Shown here in pieces: positions 42,378 to 46,070 of a stretch of DNA of 46,070 nucleotides (its first letter is position 1; every line of letters begins with the position of its first letter). The notes below the pieces were generated by a model. The model had not been told where the DNA came from, did no database searches, and worked only from the letters and a program-made list of their open reading frames with translations. The stretch is from Nitrospinota bacterium. GTDB lineage: Bacteria > Nitrospinota > Nitrospinia > UBA9942. The stretch covers positions 1 to 46,070 of the forward strand of contig JACQBS010000102.1 of the NCBI GenBank assembly GCA_016194325.1. The letters run 5' to 3'. The translations under genes and the position numbers were made by a program.

Positions 42378-45300
42378 TTATACTTTCCCTTTATAATACT
42401 CCTGTAATGATTTTACATCTAAATCGCCGTTCTGGATTGCCTTTATGCCGCTGGCGGCGGCGAGGGCTCCTGGGATGGTTGTGCAGTATGGTATGTTATG
42501 TGTGAGGGCTGTCCTTCTAAGTGAATAAGAATCTAATGCAGATGCCTTTCCAAATGTAGTATTTATGACAAGGCTGATTTCACCGTTTTTCATATGGTCA
42601 ACTATATTCGGCCTTCCCTCTTTTACCTTTAAGACCTTTTCAACAGGAACCCCTGATTTTTCTAAGGTTGCAGCAGTACCGGCAGTCCCCATTATTTTAA
42701 ATCCTAAATCTGCGAATTGCCGTGCGATTTTTACAGCAGATGATTTATCCTTGTCTGCAACACTTATAAAGACCTTCCCGTTTTTTGGAAGTACTACGCC
42801 TGCACCAAGCTGTGATTTGGCGAATGCCCTGCCGAATGATGTATCTATACCCATTACTTCACCAGTGGACTTCATCTCAGGTCCAAGGATGGTATCAACA
42901 CCGGGGAATTTTATGAATGGAAATACCGCCTCTTTCACAGAAATGTATCCTACATCCTTTTCCGATGTAAAACCAAGCTCTTTAAGTGTCTTGCCTGCCA
43001 TTATCCTTGCAGCCATTTTTGCAAGTGGGACTCCAATCGTCTTGCTTACAAATGGCACTGTCCTTGATGCCCTCGGATTAACCTCCAGCACATAGACAGA
43101 GCCGTTTTTTACTGCATACTGGATATTTATAAGGCCGATTACATTTAATTCTCTGGCGAGTGCTATAGTCTGACTTTTTATTTTAGCTGTCAGTTCTTTT
43201 GAAAGGGAGTAGGGAGGGAGTGAACATGCGCTGTCGCCTGAATGAATACCTGCCTCTTCAATATGCTCCATAATACCACCAATTACAACTATCTTTCCGT
43301 CAGAGATAGCATCCACATCAACCTCTACTGCATCTTCTAAAAATTTATCTATGAGGACAGGATGCTCTGGTGATGCCTTGACTGCATGGGTCATGTAATG
43401 GATTAGGGCGGCATCGTCATATACAATCTCCATTGCCCTTCCGCCGAGGACATAGGATGGTCTGAGTATTACCGGGTAACCGATTTTCTTTGCAATATCC
43501 AGTGCCTCTTTTTGTGAGGTGGCTGTGCCGTTCTCAGGCTGTTTGAGATTTAATTTATGTAAGAGTCCCTTAAACCTCTCTCTGTCCTCTGCCCTGTCTA
43601 TGTTATCAGGTGATGTCCCTATTATCTTCACACCTGCCTTCTCAAGCGGGATGGCTAATTTAAGAGGTGTCTGACCTCCGAATTGGACGATTACACCATC
43701 AGGCTTCTCTATATCAACTATATTCATCACATGCTCAAATGTAAGCGGCTCAAAATAGAGCCTGTCTGATGTATCATAGTCTGTGCTGACAGTCTCAGGA
43801 TTACAGTTCACCATGATGGTCTCAAAACCATCCTCCTTTAGTGCAAACACACCATGGACACAGCAATAGTCAAACTCAATCCCCTGTCCTATCCTGTTTG
43901 GACCTCCTCCGAGAATCATGATTTTTTTTCTCTTTGTCGGCTCAGACTCGTCAATCTTTTCATAGGTGGAGTACAGATATGGTGTATGTGCTACAAATTC
44001 CGCAGCACATGTATCAACCCTCTTAAATACTGCTTTAATCCCAGTCTCTTTTCTTGATTTTCTTATCTCTATTTCTTTTTTCTTTGTTAATTCTGCAAGC
44101 CTTCTATCAGAAAATCCCAGTTCCTTTGCCCTCCGAAGAAGTTGCAAGTTGCAAGTTGCAAGTTGCAAGTCTTGAATCTTGAATCTTGAATCTTGAATCT
44201 TGTTTTCAAATTCCACAATCTCCTTCATATTGTGCAGAAACCATCTGTCAATCTTTGTAAGCTCATAAATCTCATCCAATGCCATTCCGCCCCTTATAGC
44301 ATCTGCTATATACCATACCCTCTCCCAATTCGGCACCCTTAATTTCTTTTTGATTTCCTCTATTTCTTGCCCCTTGCCCCTTGCCCCTTGCCCCTGTATT
44401 TCTTCAAATCCATATCTATCAATTTCCATAGATACGATTGCCTTCTGCAGTGCCTCTTTAAATGTCCTTCCAATTGCCATTGCCTCGCCGACTGATTTCA
44501 TCTGTGTTGTCAATGTCTGGTCTGCCTGAGGGAATTTTTCAAATGCAAATCTTGGGAACTTTACGACACAGTAGTCAATGGTCGGTTCAAAAGAGGCAGG
44601 GGTCTCTTTTGTAATGTCATTTGGTATCTCATCAAGCGTAAAGCCAACGGCTAATTTTGCAGCTATCTTTGCGATTGGGAAGCCTGTTGCCTTTGATACA
44701 AGTGCTGAGCTCCTTGATACCCTCGGATTCATCTCTATTACAACCATCTTTCCATTTTCCGGATTAACTGCAAACTGTATATTTGAGCCTCCTGTCTCTA
44801 CGCCAATCTCTCTTATAATCTTTATAGAGGCATCCCTTAGTATCTGATACTCTTTGTCAGTTAATGTCTGGGCAGGTGCAACAGTTATGCTGTCCCCGGT
44901 ATGGACACCCATCGGGTCAAAATTTTCAATAGAGCAGATTATAACAACATTGTCCTTTAAATCCCTCATCACTTCCAGCTCAAACTCCTTCCAGCCGATG
45001 ACAGATTTTTCTATCAGGAGCTCATGGACAGGACTCATTGAAAGCCCCCAATCCACCTGCTGCTCATACTCCTCCATATTATAGGCAATATTCCCTCCCG
45101 TTCCTGCAAGTGTAAATGAAGGGCGGATTATTGCCGGGAAGCCTATGTGACTTACTGCCCTCATTGCCTCTGCCTTTGAATGGACATAATAGCTCTCAGG
45201 GACTTCAAGCCCGATTCTCTTCATTGCATCCTTGAATAGCTCCCTGTCTTCAGCCTTTTTTATTGCAGGAAGTTTTGCACCTATTAATTCAACGTCGTAT

Positions 45301-45629
45301 TTATCAAGGACACCGTTTTCAGCAAGGGCTACGGCAGTATTAAGCCCTGTCTGCCCTCCAATTGTGGGTAAAAGGGCATCAGGCCTCTCCTTTTCAATTA
45401 TCTTTTCTGTAATCTGTGGAGTTATCGGCTCTACATAAGTCCTGTCAGCTATTTCCGGATCCGTCATTATAGTTGCAGGATTGCTGTTAATGAGAACGAC
45501 CTCATAACCCTCTTCTTTTAAGGCTTTACACGCCTGTGTCCCTGAATAATCAAACTCACACGCCTGTCCTATAACAATCGGTCCTGAGCCTATCAGCAAT
45601 ATTTTCTTAATATCTGCTCGTTTTGGCAT
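42378..45629 (-). CDS. carB: Carbamoyl-phosphate synthase large subunit
   Basis: 1083 residues, full length. It makes carbamoyl phosphate for pyrimidines and arginine with the CarA glutaminase (carA is not in the window). Two homologous ATP-grasp halves are intact: [20 protein letters not shown] at the start and [20 protein letters not shown] in the second half. The C-terminal MGS-like allosteric domain ([24 protein letters not shown]) is also present. Two short inserts in the oligomerisation region (~411-421, [11 protein letters not shown]; ~476-496, [19 protein letters not shown]) are repeat-encoded. The ribosome binding site is weak (GCGGAGCG). Confidence 0.97.
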   Translation of the reverse strand: MPKRADIKKILLIGSGPIVIGQACEFDYSGTQACKALKEEGYEVVLINSNPATIMTDPEIADRTYVEPITPQITEKIIEKERPDALLPTIGGQTGLNTAVALAENGVLDKYDVELIGAKLPAIKKAEDRELFKDAMKRIGLEVPESYYVHSKAEAMRAVSHIGFPAIIRPSFTLAGTGGNIAYNMEEYEQQVDWGLSMSPVHELLIEKSVIGWKEFELEVMRDLKDNVVIICSIENFDPMGVHTGDSITVAPAQTLTDKEYQILRDASIKIIREIGVETGGSNIQFAVNPENGKMVVIEMNPRVSRSSALVSKATGFPIAKIAAKLAVGFTLDEIPNDITKETPASFEPTIDYCVVKFPRFAFEKFPQADQTLTTQMKSVGEAMAIGRTFKEALQKAIVSMEIDRYGFEEIQGQGARGKGQEIEEIKKKLRVPNWERVWYIADAIRGGMALDEIYELTKIDRWFLHNMKEIVEFENKIQDSRFKIQDLQLATCNLQLLRRAKELGFSDRRLAELTKKKEIEIRKSRKETGIKAVFKRVDTCAAEFVAHTPYLYSTYEKIDESEPTKRKKIMILGGGPNRIGQGIEFDYCCVHGVFALKEDGFETIMVNCNPETVSTDYDTSDRLYFEPLTFEHVMNIVDIEKPDGVIVQFGGQTPLKLAIPLEKAGVKIIGTSPDNIDRAEDRERFKGLLHKLNLKQPENGTATSQKEALDIAKKIGYPVILRPSYVLGGRAMEIVYDDAALIHYMTHAVKASPEHPVLIDKFLEDAVEVDVDAISDGKIVVIGGIMEHIEEAGIHSGDSACSLPPYSLSKELTAKIKSQTIALARELNVIGLINIQYAVKNGSVYVLEVNPRASRTVPFVSKTIGVPLAKMAARIMAGKTLKELGFTSEKDVGYISVKEAVFPFIKFPGVDTILGPEMKSTGEVMGIDTSFGRAFAKSQLGAGVVLPKNGKVFISVADKDKSSAVKIARQFADLGFKIMGTAGTAATLEKSGVPVEKVLKVKEGRPNIVDHMKNGEISLVINTTFGKASALDSYSLRRTALTHNIPYCTTIPGALAAASGIKAIQNGDLDVKSLQEYYKGKV
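44141..44202. repeat. In-frame GTTGCAA and TCTTGAA word arrays inside carB
   Basis: About four GTTGCAA units are followed by five TCTTGAA units, giving residues ~476-496 of CarB. Two different word families lie side by side in one insertion. Confidence 0.8.
44366..44397. repeat. In-frame CCCCTTG tandem repeat inside carB
   Basis: CTTGCCC followed by three CTTGCCCC-type units encodes GQGARGKGQ on the minus strand, just before the IEEIKKKL helix where other CarB proteins have a short loop. Confidence 0.75.
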
Positions 45630-45686
45630 AGATTCGCTCCGCTCACTACAAGTTTATAAACTCAAATTATTAAAGTTAAATCAACC

Positions 45687-45957
45687 TTATCTTCCCTTTA
45701 TATAATTCTCAACCCCTGCCGTAAGTAGTTTCAGAATACCTTCTCCTTCTTTAATAAATCTGCTTATCCCATCCCATTTCAAATCAAGATAGTCGTGGGC
45801 AAGCCGGTTTCTTAAAACTGCCCATTGAGATATTATGCTGCCGAGTTTTGCTTCAAATAATCCAAGTAAATCTATGTTTTCCAGAAGCTCCCTGTTGGTT
45901 TCAGGAATTACCATCTTCTTTTCGGAATGGAGTGTTTTACTTATATCAATACAGTAG
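45687..45957 (-). pseudogene. HepT-type (DUF86) toxin ribonuclease, 5' end lost at an IS junction
   Basis: From ATG 45914, 75 residues: a helical protein with RNRLAHDYLDLKW, the HepT/HEPN RxxxxHxY active site. In-frame codons upstream (CIDISKTLHSEKKM) continue the family pattern, so the normal N-terminal ~35-45 residues are missing. The frame runs into the putative insertion-sequence end near 45955. HepT toxins pair with an MntA nucleotidyltransferase antitoxin, which is not visible here. The active-site motif is kept, but a truncated protein is probably inactive. Confidence 0.7.
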
Positions 45958-46070
45958 TGTCCGCTAAAAATTAAAAAAGCATGGCTTGTAAGCCTCTTTT
46001 ATTGGATAATTGAAGTTGACAAAACCCAATACCAATAAGGAGGAACAAACCATGCACAAGGTTGGAACTA
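45952..46070 (+). mobile_element. Left end of a probable insertion sequence
   Basis: GTGTCCGCTAAAAATTAA near 45957 resembles an IS terminal repeat. A small hairpin (GGCT-tgta-AGCC, 45982-45993) and a strong ribosome binding site (AAGGAGG) follow, leading to an ATG at 46052. The element interrupts hepT. The family is not identified and the other end is outside the window. Confidence 0.5.
46052..46070 (+). CDS. Start of a probable transposase gene, 3' partial
   Basis: Only MHKVGT is visible, behind AAGGAGGAACAAACC. The transposase call rests on its position ~100 bases inside a sequence that interrupts hepT. Confidence 0.4.

Noticed and set aside
44141..44202. Possible CRISPR-like array in carB
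   Set aside because: The units are 7 bases and directly adjacent, with no spacers, and they lie in an intact gene.

Overview
The window is about 46 kb of AT-rich chromosome from a Gram-negative bacterium: it carries an outer-membrane beta-barrel, lipoproteins, a FimV/SPOR envelope protein and many PAS sensor kinases. Assimilatory CysD/CysNC/CysH genes, a split ATP synthase operon without a and c subunits, and dense PAS/GAF signalling would fit an uncultured Desulfobacterota- or Nitrospirota-like lineage. That placement is inference from gene content, not proof.

Layout. 1-1.9 kb: the C-terminal end of a caspase-like protease with a coiled coil, an outer-membrane barrel and a small lipoprotein. 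The first and third end in the same residues, FMPPAF. 1.9-8.7 kb (minus strand): a seven-gene assimilatory sulfate cluster, in transcription order cysD, cysNC, a small siroheme sulfite reductase with a ferredoxin domain, a TusA-like protein, APS reductase, a PiT-type permease and a second TusA-like protein, behind a strong sigma-70-like promoter. 8.9-11.6 kb: a uridylyltransferase-only GlmU and a GlmS whose catalytic Cys is Ser. 11.6-18.9 kb: a two-component signalling block (receivers, two kinases, a kinase-less PAS sensor, a degenerate HD-GYP regulator). 19.1-22.9 kb: a FimV/SPOR envelope protein, a receiver, CvpA and a sugar epimerase. 23.0-29.2 kb: the F1Fo operon b'-b-delta-alpha-gamma-beta-epsilon. 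29.5-36.9 kb: an accessory, defence-like island with rhuM, a Schlafen/AlbA_2 ATPase-like gene, a type III res frameshifted by one missing G, DUF6155, a SEC-C protein and several gene remnants. 36.9-45.6 kb: pyrimidine-nucleoside phosphorylase, a diguanylate cyclase, a sensor kinase and carB. At the right edge a HepT-type toxin gene is cut by what looks like an insertion sequence.

The most striking structural signal is not a gene. Most intergenic gaps hold arrays of 6-12 nt words (CACAGATT, GTGTCAAA, CACGAAT, GGAGAAAG, CAGTAAG and others) that face their own reverse complement, often with one word family nested inside another. The same kind of words also sit in frame inside carB (twice), glmU, glmS, deoA, the signal peptide of the FimV/SPOR protein and the leader of atpF. 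This looks like an active or recent repeat-generating process that creates hairpins and has contributed new protein segments.
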